Assembly: GCF_000368025.1 (NCBI RefSeq)
Contig: NZ_KB849211.1
Coordinates: 405,155 to 469,154, forward strand
From: Acinetobacter parvus DSM 16617 = CIP 108168
GTDB taxonomy: Bacteria > Pseudomonadota > Gammaproteobacteria > Pseudomonadales > Moraxellaceae
Reading direction: 5' to 3'
Length of the DNA: 64,000 nucleotides
The first letter of the stretch is position 1; each line of letters starts with the position of its first letter. The notes below the pieces were generated by a model. It did not search any database. It saw only the letters and a program-made list of their open reading frames with translations, and was not told the origin of the DNA. The translations under genes and the position numbers were made by a program. Below are positions 43,296 to 52,748 of the stretch, piece after piece.

Positions 43296-43928
43296 TTAAC
43301 TCGGACGATGTGGGGTAAACATTTCAACGACATTTTGTGCATCGCCAATATCCCCCTGATTCTTACTTTTTGCATGAAAGTTTTGTAATAATGAGCTTTC
43401 GGCTACAGCAATCTTTTTACGGCCAATCGACAGACTCACAGGAATCAGGCGTACAAATTCATACAGTTCCTGATAGCTTTCCTCACCCTCTTCATCATTG
43501 TCCGAATCCTCAAACTCAACAGCTGCAACATCTTGTAAATGTTCAATCAGCTCTTGTTCTTCTGCACGAATATGACCAGAAGCCAAACCAAAACCAAGGA
43601 CCACACCTGCACACCAATCCGCCAATGCCTGAACACGGTCTACAAGCAAATGAGTGTCGTCTGGCAACATCGGCAAATAATCTAACTCATCGTCAGACAA
43701 GGCATGAGAAACATCTTCGCTTTCGTCAGTTAAGCTTTCTAACGCCTCTTCCGATAATGCAGGAACATTTAAAGTATTTAAAATTTGTGACCATTCGTCT
43801 TTGGTTGGTGCTTGTGTGACACAAACTATACCTGTGAGTAATCCATGTAACTCACTTGGACTTGAAATTTCTTCAATCCCATCAAAATGAGCATTCCATT
43901 CCGTCCAACCTGAAATATCGTCTTGCAT
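43296..43928 (-). CDS. ygfB: YgfB/YecA (UPF0149) family protein
   Basis: A 210-residue acidic helical protein with SSPSELHGLLTGIVC and DWCAGVVLGFGLASGHI, both typical of UPF0149. In Pseudomonas YgfB controls AmpC and other stress genes by countering AlpA; no such role can be deduced here. ATG at 43928 is used, since the upstream TTG is weak. It heads ygfB-pepP and is divergent from the zapA group by about 65 bases. Confidence 0.9.
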   Translation of the reverse strand: MQDDISGWTEWNAHFDGIEEISSPSELHGLLTGIVCVTQAPTKDEWSQILNTLNVPALSEEALESLTDESEDVSHALSDDELDYLPMLPDDTHLLVDRVQALADWCAGVVLGFGLASGHIRAEEQELIEHLQDVAAVEFEDSDNDEEGEESYQELYEFVRLIPVSLSIGRKKIAVAESSLLQNFHAKSKNQGDIGDAQNVVEMFTPHRPS

Positions 43929-43993
43929 TCGTTTATCCAATCTCTATACTGCTGTATATATTACCTTTGATTGCAACTCTGTGCGACCTCGTT

Positions 43994-44548
43994 ATGTTAG
44001 AACAATTACAGCGTCTACAAGCGCATATTGGTGTTTTAAAAACACGTTTACATCATTTAGAGCGAGAAAACACTTCGCTCACTGAGGCTAAAGCTTTAGC
44101 TGAAACTGATCATCATGCACAAGTTGTGCAGAAAAATAGCATCATCACGCAAAAGCAGGAAGAAGTTGATAACTTAACTGAACAACTGACTCAGTTACAA
44201 GATCAATTTAAACAACTGAATACTGATGCAACAACTTTGGCTGAACGTTATGGACGTTTAGAGAAAAGTACCACTGATCTTAAAAATCGCTTTCAGGAAA
44301 TTCTGGCGGAACGTAATGATCTACGTGTCATCAAGGAAAAACTACAGGCACAGCAACGTCATAGCCAACAGGAAATTCAGGACTTGCAACAGGACCGTGA
44401 TCGTTTGTTGCAGAAAAATGAGTTAGCAAAGTCTAAAGTTGAGGCGATTATCCAGCGCCTAGCCGTTCTTGGTACAGCCGAGGATCAACATGCACAAGAG
44501 ATTCAGCAACTCGCCCATCCAAATGCTGAACTACAAGAGGAAAACTGA
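43994..44548 (+). CDS. Coiled-coil protein preceding zapA (TIGR02449-like)
   Basis: From ATG 43994 the product has 184 residues, nearly all heptad-repeat coiled coil rich in Gln, Glu, Leu and Lys, beginning MLEQLQRLQAHIGVL. A short conserved coiled-coil protein occupies this place before zapA in pseudomonads. It probably works with ZapA in division-ring assembly, though this is inferred from position. The frame opens further upstream but that part overlaps ygfB and is not coiled coil. It is unusually long for the pseudomonad counterpart as I recall it. Confidence 0.7.
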   Translation: MLEQLQRLQAHIGVLKTRLHHLERENTSLTEAKALAETDHHAQVVQKNSIITQKQEEVDNLTEQLTQLQDQFKQLNTDATTLAERYGRLEKSTTDLKNRFQEILAERNDLRVIKEKLQAQQRHSQQEIQDLQQDRDRLLQKNELAKSKVEAIIQRLAVLGTAEDQHAQEIQQLAHPNAELQEEN

Positions 44549-44550
44549 TC

Positions 44551-44835
44551 ATGAGTGAACAAGTGACAGTAGAACTTCGTTTAATTGAACAGACTTTCCG
44601 TTTAAACACGACTGAAGATAAACGTGAAGAATTAGAGCGTGCAGCTGAACTACTGAACCAAAAGTTTCATGACATGCGCCGTAATGCTCCTCGTGTAGAA
44701 CATAACAAACTTGTGATTATGGTTGCACTGCAAATGGCTCAGGAAGTGTTTAGCCTGAATAAGTCTTTACAGGAATATGCCCATTGTGAACACCTGCTCC
44801 AGACCATTTTGGAAGATGTGGAACAGACTGTGTAG
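44551..44835 (+). CDS. zapA: Cell division protein ZapA
   Basis: A 94-residue FtsZ-ring stabiliser. It reads VTVELRLIEQTFRLN (globular head), EELERAAELLNQKFHDMRRN, KLVIMVALQMAQEVFSL, then a C-terminal helix. Start lies 2 bases after the coiled-coil gene. 6S RNA follows about 105 bases downstream, the widely conserved gamma-proteobacterial order. Confidence 0.92.
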   Translation: MSEQVTVELRLIEQTFRLNTTEDKREELERAAELLNQKFHDMRRNAPRVEHNKLVIMVALQMAQEVFSLNKSLQEYAHCEHLLQTILEDVEQTV

Positions 44836-44937
44836 AAAAATACCTAAATGTTAAGATTATTTGCACAAAGCCCCATCAATTAATAATTATCTTTACAAGT
44901 AGCGATTGTCATCGTGTAAAGATCGGTTATACTAAAA

Positions 44938-45126
44938 CTGTCTCTAGGGTGTTCGCCAGTACGTCCAGTCCCCTGCCGATACTTAAATTTATGGATGTGT
45001 TCTGTGTATTTTGAGTGTATGCCTGCCTCGAGTAGGAAACCCATTAAGTATACGTCACCTCCACCTTGAACTCATCGGGTTCAGGGTAACGACCATGCAG
45101 CGGCACCTCTGGAGCATTTTATTTTT
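44938..45126 (+). ncRNA. ssrS: 6S RNA (SsrS)
   Basis: Binds the housekeeping RNA polymerase holoenzyme in stationary phase. The 5' block GTTCGCCAGTACGTCC followed by AGTCCCCTGCCGATA and the 3' block CACCTTGAACTCATCGGG with GGTTCAGGGTAACG and CAGCGGCACCTCTGG match the conserved 6S ends. CTCTAGGGTG near 44942 pairs with CACCTCTGGAG near 45106, closing the long terminal stem. Size about 185 bases and the location after zapA fit. Ends are accurate to perhaps 5 bases. Confidence 0.9.
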
Positions 45127-45207
45127 AAAATCAATATAGGCAGAGTAAAACTTGAAGTGCGACATAAACCACCTAATTAATTTAAAGGGTTTATAGAGTA
45201 TATAAAA

Positions 45208-45622
45208 TTGTCATACTATCATCTTAGCTTTGAAGATCGTACTGCATTAATGCTTGAGTCAAGAAAAGAAAGCTTTTCAGCCAGAAAATTTGCTGAACTC
45301 ATTAAAAGACATCCTGGTACGATCTAAAGATTCTATATTACAGGATATTAAAACTATTCATGAGCGCCCAACTGAAGTTCAAGAAAGAAAAATACCAGGT
45401 CATTGGGAAGCTAATTTAATTAAAGTTAAAGACAATAAAATTTCGATAGCAACACTTATTAAACGAAATACACGGCTCTGTATCTTGGCAACATTACCTG
45501 ATGCAAAGGCAGAATCAGTGCGCAAGGCTTTAACTGAAGCTCTGAAATATTCACCTGCAGAACTGCGTAAAACGTTGACCTATGACCATAGAAAACATTA
45601 CTCCAGAATTCAGTATATTTGA
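45208..45622 (+). pseudogene. IS30-family transposase remnant (frameshifted, truncated)
   Basis: Frame 1 from a possible TTG at 45208 reads SYYHLSFEDRTALML...FAELIKRHPGTI and stops at 45327: an IS30 helix-turn-helix. The DDE part continues in another frame (45254-45622) as ERKIPGHWEANLIKVK and AESVRKALTEALKY then LRKTLTYDH, matching IS30 sequences around the first two acidic positions. The segment between is deleted, and the end carrying the final Glu is absent, so it is dead. It lies directly downstream of 6S RNA. Confidence 0.75.
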
Positions 45623-45687
45623 TTGATATAAGTTCTCTATACCTAAAATAAAAAAGGCTTCATTATTGAAGCTCTTTTTATAGGAAA

Positions 45688-46152
45688 TTAGCGCGCCAAG
45701 TTCTTAAACATATGTTTGAGAATTTCCATGGTTTTCTCAATCTGTAATGGTGTCAGACCATCAAAGGATTGCTCTAGAATAACGGAAGTGAGGTCATTGA
45801 CCTTGGTGATCATTTCCTGACCTTTTTCGGTTAAATAAACGCGGGTAATTCGACCATCTTCTTTACAGGAATAAGTCTCAATAAATCCCTCATCCTTTAA
45901 GCGGTAAACAATTTTTGTTGTCGTCGACATTTTAGAAATGACCATATCTGAAAGCTCAGACACACTGGCATGAGGTTTTACATGTAATGCAATGAGAATG
46001 CGGCGGCGAGAGTTATCTAAACCATACTTTTTAAGTACGTTGTCAATGTTTTGAACATACTGGGCATTTACTTGAGAAATCCAGTAAAAAGGGGAGTCTT
46101 CCAAGTTAAATGAATCGGCTGTAGGTAAAAAACGCGCATATTTTTTAGGCAT
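45688..46152 (-). CDS. MarR-family transcriptional regulator
   Basis: A 154-residue winged-helix protein: HAS-VSELSDMVISKMSTTTKIVYRLKDEGFIETYSC is the recognition helix region and DGRITRVYLTEKGQEM the wing. It dimerises by terminal helices and likely senses a small molecule. It is alone; upstream of its start there is no gene until the next transposon remnant. Whether it controls the large operon on the same strand 0.8 kb upstream cannot be said. Confidence 0.88.
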   Translation of the reverse strand: MPKKYARFLPTADSFNLEDSPFYWISQVNAQYVQNIDNVLKKYGLDNSRRRILIALHVKPHASVSELSDMVISKMSTTTKIVYRLKDEGFIETYSCKEDGRITRVYLTEKGQEMITKVNDLTSVILEQSFDGLTPLQIEKTMEILKHMFKNLAR

Positions 46153-46770
46153 TACTTATTTCCTATGCTTTCTACATTGAGTTATATCGAATAACTCTAA
46201 GATTCCATGAAATGTCTATAATTTACCTGTTAGAAAAACCATGAAATCTGATTTTTCTATCATTCCATTTATAACAAATCTTCTTAAAGAAAGCTTTATA
46301 CTCTCTTTATTATGAATAAGTAAACATCATATAAATCGTATTAAACTGTTATGAATGATGACCTTATAGCTAAATTCTAAAAATATTAGTACATGGAAAC
46401 ATCTGTAAAACCTGATTTCCTATGGTTTTAGATGTAATGATAAATTACGTATTCAGCTATAGTTACTCATTTTCTCCACTTGTGTTTTACAACTTCGCTA
46501 TTTAGCTGATTTGTAGAACTGTTATATTGTAGAAAATAAATACAAATTATAACGTGACGTTTTTGCAAAAAATTCTGTCTAAAATGTCATAAATATACGA
46601 AATCAATATACTTATAAATAAATAACACTTGAAAATTTTCTTTATTCAATCATTTGAATTGAACATTTGGTTAAAATATGGCATTTAAAAAAACTCTATA
46701 AAAGTTGAATAAATACATTCTTTATCACATTCTTCGGGTAATTTTTGAGCTTTCATTTTTGAAAAAATAG
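46153..46770. other. AT-rich non-coding stretch upstream of marR
   Basis: About 620 very AT-rich bases with many stop codons in all frames. The MarR promoter must be at its left end. I find no gene, RNA or repeat I can name; it may be decayed mobile DNA. Confidence 0.4.
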
Positions 46771-46876
46771 GTAAGCGTCCGCTGAAGACACCCTAACTCA
46801 GCAAGCGATGCCTGCTTATGTGATTGATAATCAGACTAAAATTAAACAATAGCCATGGGGTTCAGCGGACGCTTAC
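46771..46876. mobile_element. 106-bp element with perfect 16-bp inverted ends (IS66-derived MITE?)
   Basis: GTAAGCGTCCGCTGAA at 46771-46786 is the exact reverse complement of TTCAGCGGACGCTTAC at 46861-46876. GTAAGCG ends are typical of IS66-family elements, as I recall them. The 74 bases between encode nothing. The flanking 8 bases are not repeated, so it may have lost one original flank by deletion. Its right end directly joins the ISAba11-like fragment. Confidence 0.7.
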
Positions 46877-46984
46877 AGAAGAAATTATTTAGACCAATGA
46901 TCAAAAACTTCATTGATGACTTTATTCTCGATAAAAATCATCTTCTACCACAGAGAGTCTATAAATAACAGTGCGTAAGTCCTA
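46877..46984 (+). mobile_element. ISAba11-like element, terminal fragment
   Basis: This is about 108 bases from the transposase C-terminal end of the same IS found complete at 57751-58851: the coding part for KKLFRPMIKNFIDDF and LDKNHLLPQRVYK plus the inverted repeat TGCGTAAGTCCTA. It is in the opposite orientation to the complete copy. The rest of the element was lost where the 106-bp element adjoins. The last bases provide the stop codon of the SWIM-protein gene. Confidence 0.85.
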
Positions 46985-49120
46985 TTTATTATCAATATTT
47001 AATTGTATTGGCAAAAAAACCTGCATTCTTAAAACCAACTCACACACATAGACCAAACGTAAAAGCATCGCTGAATTTAGTTGAGAAGTATCCAAAATTA
47101 AGCTGATTTGTCTAACTAAAAGGCTCATTCCCGCATCCTGTGCCAACTGTCGTTGCTGCTGTAGTATTTCAACCTGCGAAGCACTCAGCAACATACGCCC
47201 TGAACAACCAAGACCAAGCAATACCTCCAAAATCGGTTCACACACTTTCTGGCTCAAGCTGATTTGAGTTGAAGCAAATTTAGCTTGCTGCTGTTTTTTC
47301 TTCGCCAACAGTTGCTCAATACGTCCAACGATACTTTCTTTTAAAGTTTTTTTTGGTTCAGCCAATTGGTCAAAATCAAGGTTAAACAGTCGAGTCTTGC
47401 CATTTTGAGTGATTAATAAACTCATCGGTAATAAAACCAGTTGATGCCCTTTAATTTGGCAGTACGCAAAAATAGAGTGGACCTGTACCATTTGGGTACA
47501 TAAGCGTTCAAGCTGACGAATTTTCTCTAAGTCTTGTGTTTTCCAGTCCAAACGCATATGCAATGTTGATCGGTTTTGGTCATAAACCGTCCACCATAAG
47601 CATTGTTCAATCTCATCTACTTTTGGGCTGTCATAAGCAGAGATATTAAGAAGTATCGTTTGATTAATTCCGTCTATAGTCTGTAACTGTTGCTGCCAAT
47701 GCTGCTGTAATGTCTGCCAATCATTGAATCCGATCTGTTGGTAAAGACTAAAATCATCAATTTTACTTAGGCTATTTAAAGGCAAGGCACGACTTGTCCC
47801 TGCGGCAGATAACCGTCCATCTTCACCAAACCGAGGCTGTTGTAAACGTACTTTTTTCTGCATCAGTTGTTGAGCAGTTAACATCCAGATACTTTGCTGT
47901 GACCATGCATTATGACGGGTAAAGTTGGGATCATTATTTTCAGCACGCGCCAAAGTGACTTCAAAAGTTTTAGGATTTTCCAATTCTGAAAAATACAGGC
48001 TCATCCCACGTGCTCCCCCAAGCGTCCGCCACCAACGTGCGCCTAAAGGTAAAAGCTGCAAATCAGCTTGTTCTTCATCGAGCTGATAATGCTGTCGCAG
48101 CTTCCCTCTCAATTTTAATAGCTGTTCACCTTGTGCATGTTCCAACCGATAGAGATAAGCACTCATCTGTGCCAAATACAGTAGCGTATCATGTTCTGAA
48201 CTGTGCTCATCACGATTTAACAGTCGGCCCACCTGCCCGCTGAGTTGTCTTAACATTGCAGCTAGACGTGGTAATGATTCACTTCGTGCGGACATATTGA
48301 GTAAATGCAGTTGACGTGCAGTCATCTCATTGACATGGGATAGACCAAATTCGAGTAACTGTGCCAGATCATCTTTTAATTCAACAATAAACTGGCGTTC
48401 ACTCTCAGTTAAAATTGCAGGGTTCTCTGCTTCACGCAATTCCAGTTCAGCCCACAATTTTCCTTGCAGACGCTGAACTTCACTTAAAGCGGCTAGATAA
48501 TAGGCTGATTGATCTTTTTCCAGATTAGACAGCATGCCTGTAAAACCAGCTCCTGCAACATAGATGATGTCCTCAGCCAAACTCCTAATTCGAATCTTTA
48601 AGCGATATTCTTCATCCAATAGATCGGTTTGCTGTTCTTGCTGCCAAAGACGAGCCAATTTAATCGCTTTTTGGGTTTGAGCTTTGCCTATTTTTTTGGC
48701 AAGTTGATTTAAATCAAATACAAGAATCTCTTCAATAAGATTGGGTTTATTTAAACTTACTTGAGGCTGTTCACTAAATGAAACAACCGAAATCTCAACC
48801 AATTCAGGTGTATCTTGTGTCTGATTTTCGATCTGTTGTTGAGCTGGGTTTTGTAAATGTTGTTGTAAATACAGCACTGCGGCAACGATATGCTTACATG
48901 CACCTGTTGCAGGACAAGTACATGATGCGTTGACTAAACCTGTAGCCGATAAACAAACTTGTTGACCATCACTTTCAATCGTGATCCGTTCAGCTTGTTC
49001 ATTCTGTAAAATCACCTTTTCCGCTTCAATATCCTTTAAGGCACGGCGTACCAGCCCCGCATTGGCATAGGTTGCAAGGCTATCTTGATCATAAGCCAAA
49101 TATTGTTGTTGCCAGCTCAT
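46982..49120 (-). CDS. SWIM zinc-finger protein (last gene of the MoxR-VWA operon)
   Basis: A 712-residue protein from ATG 49120, which overlaps the VWA stop (ATGA) and has AGAGG 7 bases upstream. A SWIM zinc finger lies near the N-terminus: Cys67-x-Cys69 and Cys75-x-His77 in NASCTCPATGACKHIV. The following 600 residues are helical and Leu/Gln-rich without other motifs I recognise. SWIM fingers bind DNA or proteins. It resembles E. coli YehQ in order and size by my recollection. Its stop codon TAG is formed by the inverted repeat of the IS fragment, so the C-terminus may be slightly altered from the ancestral protein. Confidence 0.8.
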   Translation of the reverse strand: MSWQQQYLAYDQDSLATYANAGLVRRALKDIEAEKVILQNEQAERITIESDGQQVCLSATGLVNASCTCPATGACKHIVAAVLYLQQHLQNPAQQQIENQTQDTPELVEISVVSFSEQPQVSLNKPNLIEEILVFDLNQLAKKIGKAQTQKAIKLARLWQQEQQTDLLDEEYRLKIRIRSLAEDIIYVAGAGFTGMLSNLEKDQSAYYLAALSEVQRLQGKLWAELELREAENPAILTESERQFIVELKDDLAQLLEFGLSHVNEMTARQLHLLNMSARSESLPRLAAMLRQLSGQVGRLLNRDEHSSEHDTLLYLAQMSAYLYRLEHAQGEQLLKLRGKLRQHYQLDEEQADLQLLPLGARWWRTLGGARGMSLYFSELENPKTFEVTLARAENNDPNFTRHNAWSQQSIWMLTAQQLMQKKVRLQQPRFGEDGRLSAAGTSRALPLNSLSKIDDFSLYQQIGFNDWQTLQQHWQQQLQTIDGINQTILLNISAYDSPKVDEIEQCLWWTVYDQNRSTLHMRLDWKTQDLEKIRQLERLCTQMVQVHSIFAYCQIKGHQLVLLPMSLLITQNGKTRLFNLDFDQLAEPKKTLKESIVGRIEQLLAKKKQQQAKFASTQISLSQKVCEPILEVLLGLGCSGRMLLSASQVEILQQQRQLAQDAGMSLLVRQISLILDTSQLNSAMLLRLVYVCELVLRMQVFLPIQLNIDNK

Positions 49121-50253
49121 TGCATCACCTCTGCCATCCATTCAGCAAAATGTTCAGGGGTTAAAGCTGCCACAGACATGCCGCGTTCATTCAGTTTTTG
49201 TGCCATCTGAATGTCATACACTGGATTTGCCTGTTCATCCAAAGCGGCCAAGCCCAGTAATTTTACCTGCTGGCTTTGCAAGCGACTGATCGCATTAAGC
49301 AAATGCGCCACTGAACCGCCCTCTTCAAAATCACTAATCAAAGTAAAAATGGTCCGATTGGGTTGAGTCACAAAACGTTCACAATAATTCACTGCTTTGG
49401 CAATGTCTGTTCCACCGCCCAACTGCACCGTTAGCAATACCTCAACAGGGTCATGCGCCATATGCGACAAGTCCACAATATTGGTATCAAATAATACGAG
49501 ATAAACTTTAACAGCAGGTAAGCTCGCCAAAATACTGGCACAAATCGCGCTATACATCACCGAGTTCATCATCGAACCACTTTGATCGACACATAACACC
49601 ACCGTCCAGGGTAAATGACGCTGTACCCGTGCATTGAAGAATGGCTGTTGAATAATCAGCTTATTTAGATCATGGTTATAATGTTTTAGATTTTCCCGAA
49701 TGGTACGCCGCCAGTCGAAGTTCTGACTATTGGCAACCAATGAACGACGAAAACGGTTACGACGACCATGAATCGCATTGATAAAATTCGGTTTTAAGCG
49801 TGCAACAATCTGCTCCACCACCGTTTTAATGATCTCTCGAACAGCATCTCGGGTTTGTGCATTCATTCGCCCACGCATGGTCAATAATGCTTTTGCCAAC
49901 TGTGGTGTCGGTTCCAGACTTTTTAAACTTTGTGGGTCTTTAAGCAAGGCATCTAACTGATACCGCTCAACTGCCTGGGTCTGTACACGCTCAAAGGTAC
50001 TTTGTGGAAATAGTTTGCGTGCCTGATTGAGCCAGTTAATTGCAGTAAGTTGTGAATCATCAAGTGAACCATGACGTGATTCTCCTGCTACATGTCCGCG
50101 CTGTTCATACTCTCGGTTGTATAAATAATCAAGGGTTCGTTCCAAGCGAAGTTGTTCTGCATCGAGTTGTACCTGATTTAATGCTCGATCGCTATAACGA
50201 CCTAAAATTAAACGCCAACGGGCTGCAAGGTCTTTAGAATTTGAATCACCCAT
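49117..50253 (-). CDS. VWA-domain protein with intact MIDAS (YehP-like)
   Basis: A 378-residue protein starting at ATG 50253 inside the stop of the preceding gene (TAATG). Residues 1-210 are helical and basic. Residues 215-378 form a von Willebrand A domain with a complete metal-ion-dependent adhesion site: DQSGSM at 223-228, Thr282 in GGGTDI and Asp308 in SDFEEGG. VWA proteins encoded next to MoxR ATPases act as co-chaperones in metal insertion or complex assembly. There is no signal peptide, so it should be cytoplasmic. The size matches E. coli YehP as I remember it. Confidence 0.88.
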   Translation of the reverse strand: MGDSNSKDLAARWRLILGRYSDRALNQVQLDAEQLRLERTLDYLYNREYEQRGHVAGESRHGSLDDSQLTAINWLNQARKLFPQSTFERVQTQAVERYQLDALLKDPQSLKSLEPTPQLAKALLTMRGRMNAQTRDAVREIIKTVVEQIVARLKPNFINAIHGRRNRFRRSLVANSQNFDWRRTIRENLKHYNHDLNKLIIQQPFFNARVQRHLPWTVVLCVDQSGSMMNSVMYSAICASILASLPAVKVYLVLFDTNIVDLSHMAHDPVEVLLTVQLGGGTDIAKAVNYCERFVTQPNRTIFTLISDFEEGGSVAHLLNAISRLQSQQVKLLGLAALDEQANPVYDIQMAQKLNERGMSVAALTPEHFAEWMAEVMQ

Positions 50254-52748
50254 TACGCTAACCAACCTTGTAAATTTTGATCGACTAAAAACTGCTGTAG
50301 CTGTTGATTCAACTGCACACCTTGCAACATTTCAGCCTGTGATACCTCACTCATATATTGAGAAATATCCAGACTTGAAACATCATTCAACTGTGCAATT
50401 TGTTCCGCAAAAGCTGCGGTTTCTTTTGGTTTAAAATAGGTAAATGCTTGGCGTAGATCAGGCAGAATCGCGACAAAAGTAGCTTCATCCCACTGCAATA
50501 AAAGCTGATTAAGTAACTTTGCCATAGCAGGATAACGCAATAATAATTCAGGGGCGCTTTGCATCATGCCAGATAGATAGGCCACTGCATGTTCAGGGCT
50601 TGCACCGATGCCAAAATGCTGCTGAATCGATTGTTGTAGGTTTTGTTCGGTCAAATCACCATCAATAAAACGTAAGGCATCCACTGCACCTGCCAATATA
50701 TCTAGCTTTTGCCAATCGGTATGTAAACGCGCCAGGGTTTCATAGAACTGTGTCAACCAATCCGCTTCACCCTCCACTACGCGCTGAATCTGTTTAGACA
50801 AATTGCGTAACTGCAACACTTGATTGAGAATCTGCTGCTGTTGATCTGCGGGCGGCGTTGCCAATTGTGAAAGCAAAAACAAGGCACTTGGAATCACCTG
50901 TTCTAACAACCCTTTTAGTTCAGGCTGCTGTTGGAAAGCCAAAAAATCCTTACCTATCCATAAATTTAATAGTTTTTGCCCGCATTGAATGACCGAGTCC
51001 AGATCAGGATCATTGGGTAAATATTGTTGAATTTCGGCAAAAAGAATTGGAATTTGTTTATGTAATCCCATCAATGCTGCACGAATTAAAAGCTGTACTG
51101 CAAGATGAGAAGATCGCCCTTGTCCAGACTGAGAAAAAGTCTCTTTGAGTTGCAGTAACTTCTGTACTGCGATGGTATTGAGATCACTTCCTAATTCTGA
51201 CAATCCAATCAATTGCGCTTCAACATGCGGAGTCCATGCATAGTCCCATTCTTCAAACAGCAAATGTAAACGTCCACCGCCCAAGAAATCAGGGCCACTA
51301 ACTGATTTGGCAAAACCGACTTGTAAAAATTCCAGCAAATGCAAAAATCGACTGCGCAATCGATGTTTTTGATTACGGAATACATCCAGTTTCGTGCGTT
51401 TGCTGCTGGTTTCGTCTAGTTTAAAACGATGGATTTTGGCCAACTCATAAACTTGTGCCAAGAGTGGCGGCGTTTGAGTAGATTGAACCACCTGCCCTAA
51501 ACGAGCCCCACTTAAAATCTGGCGCAGTAAATGCTGAAAGGCTTGCTGTCCCTCGTCTAAACTGCCTTTGACAAAACTACTCTGGCAAGCATCTATCAAG
51601 TCAAAACGGCTAATGAGATGATGCTCTCTTAAACTGGCTAACCTCATCGCCTGTTCAGTGGCATTTTTAATGGTAATAAAACTACTGTCCAGAATCTGCT
51701 GCTCACGCAATTGTCTTGAAAAGTCAGAAAGCAACTCAACAGTTAAGGCTTGCCGTTGTTCAACATCATTTGCAGAGTCATCCATCATTTGCTGCCAACA
51801 ACGCTGATAAAAAGCGGGCGATGGCATACCTGAAGCATAACCATTTAAGGCATCAAGGCGATCAAAACTATAACGAATCAGCCAAGCTTGATCATTCTGA
51901 TCAGCTGACTTTATTTTTTTGATCTTTTTTGGTTTTTCAGATAACAGTTGTTTAGCTAATTCCTCAATTAAAGCTAAAGTGTGGAAACCACCTGTAATAA
52001 CACAGATTGTGCCCTTATTATTCTCATAGCACTCTAAAATGCTCTGCAACATACATTGTTCACGAACCAGAGAGGCATCAGCTTCCAAGACACTGTCTTC
52101 ATAGTCCAGACGAGACATGGCACACCAGACCAGAACCTCATGAAAAAAGTTTTGCCAGTCATTCATCTCTTTTTTGGACTTTAGCTCAAATAGATGATCC
52201 CAAAGTTCATCATGGTTACGGCAATGCAACTTATGCACTAAAGCTTGTAAATACTGGCTATGCCCTAAATAGCGTTCTTGTTGTAAGCTTCGGCTTTGCC
52301 AAGTTTGTTTAGCAAAGGTTTGTAATTCATGCTCAACCTGACTGCTCCATGCCAAATCAATAAACTCAACCTGGGCATTAATTTCTGGCGCATAACGCAG
52401 CGCTGCCCATTCAGGTGAATAATCACAAAATGGATAATAGGCCGTACGGGTTTGTTTCTGCTCAACGGTTTCCCCATTTACAGCATCAACATTCTGTTCA
52501 ATGATTTCGGTTTGACACAACACAGCCAATGGTGGCTGACTTTCTGGATGCTGTAAATCTGCAATTAAACGATTAAACGAACGTGGTGCCTCAATCAACA
52601 CATGCCTAGCCTGCAACTGCTGTAAGGCTTGTAAAGTAGCGTAGGCACACGCTGGACTATGATGGCGAATTGGTAAAAAATGAATCCCCCTTTCAGCCAA
52701 ATCCTTTTGCCATGCGAGGGCGTGTTGTAAGCGTTGAGGTATCGTCAT
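50253..52748 (-). CDS. DUF5682 protein of the MoxR-VWA operon (YehM-like)
   Basis: An 831-residue protein starting at ATG 52748, which overlaps the ATPase stop (ATGA). The N-terminal 260 residues contain conserved-looking polar motifs: LPIRHHSPACAY (His29-His30), LIEAPRSFN (Glu53), and CVITGGFHTLAL (Gly253-Gly254-x-His256). The spacing of an early His/Glu and a late GxxH recalls the EreA/ChaN/TraB hydrolase superfamily, which is inference. The remaining 570 residues are helical repeats without motifs. Function unknown; the strict coupling with ATPase and VWA genes suggests one complex. Confidence 0.8.
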   Translation of the reverse strand: MTIPQRLQHALAWQKDLAERGIHFLPIRHHSPACAYATLQALQQLQARHVLIEAPRSFNRLIADLQHPESQPPLAVLCQTEIIEQNVDAVNGETVEQKQTRTAYYPFCDYSPEWAALRYAPEINAQVEFIDLAWSSQVEHELQTFAKQTWQSRSLQQERYLGHSQYLQALVHKLHCRNHDELWDHLFELKSKKEMNDWQNFFHEVLVWCAMSRLDYEDSVLEADASLVREQCMLQSILECYENNKGTICVITGGFHTLALIEELAKQLLSEKPKKIKKIKSADQNDQAWLIRYSFDRLDALNGYASGMPSPAFYQRCWQQMMDDSANDVEQRQALTVELLSDFSRQLREQQILDSSFITIKNATEQAMRLASLREHHLISRFDLIDACQSSFVKGSLDEGQQAFQHLLRQILSGARLGQVVQSTQTPPLLAQVYELAKIHRFKLDETSSKRTKLDVFRNQKHRLRSRFLHLLEFLQVGFAKSVSGPDFLGGGRLHLLFEEWDYAWTPHVEAQLIGLSELGSDLNTIAVQKLLQLKETFSQSGQGRSSHLAVQLLIRAALMGLHKQIPILFAEIQQYLPNDPDLDSVIQCGQKLLNLWIGKDFLAFQQQPELKGLLEQVIPSALFLLSQLATPPADQQQQILNQVLQLRNLSKQIQRVVEGEADWLTQFYETLARLHTDWQKLDILAGAVDALRFIDGDLTEQNLQQSIQQHFGIGASPEHAVAYLSGMMQSAPELLLRYPAMAKLLNQLLLQWDEATFVAILPDLRQAFTYFKPKETAAFAEQIAQLNDVSSLDISQYMSEVSQAEMLQGVQLNQQLQQFLVDQNLQGWLA

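Noticed and set aside
43337..43819. 160-codon open frame opposite ygfB
   Set aside because: The reverse strand encodes a full UPF0149 protein; this frame is rich in His/Gln/Pro as expected of a shadow.
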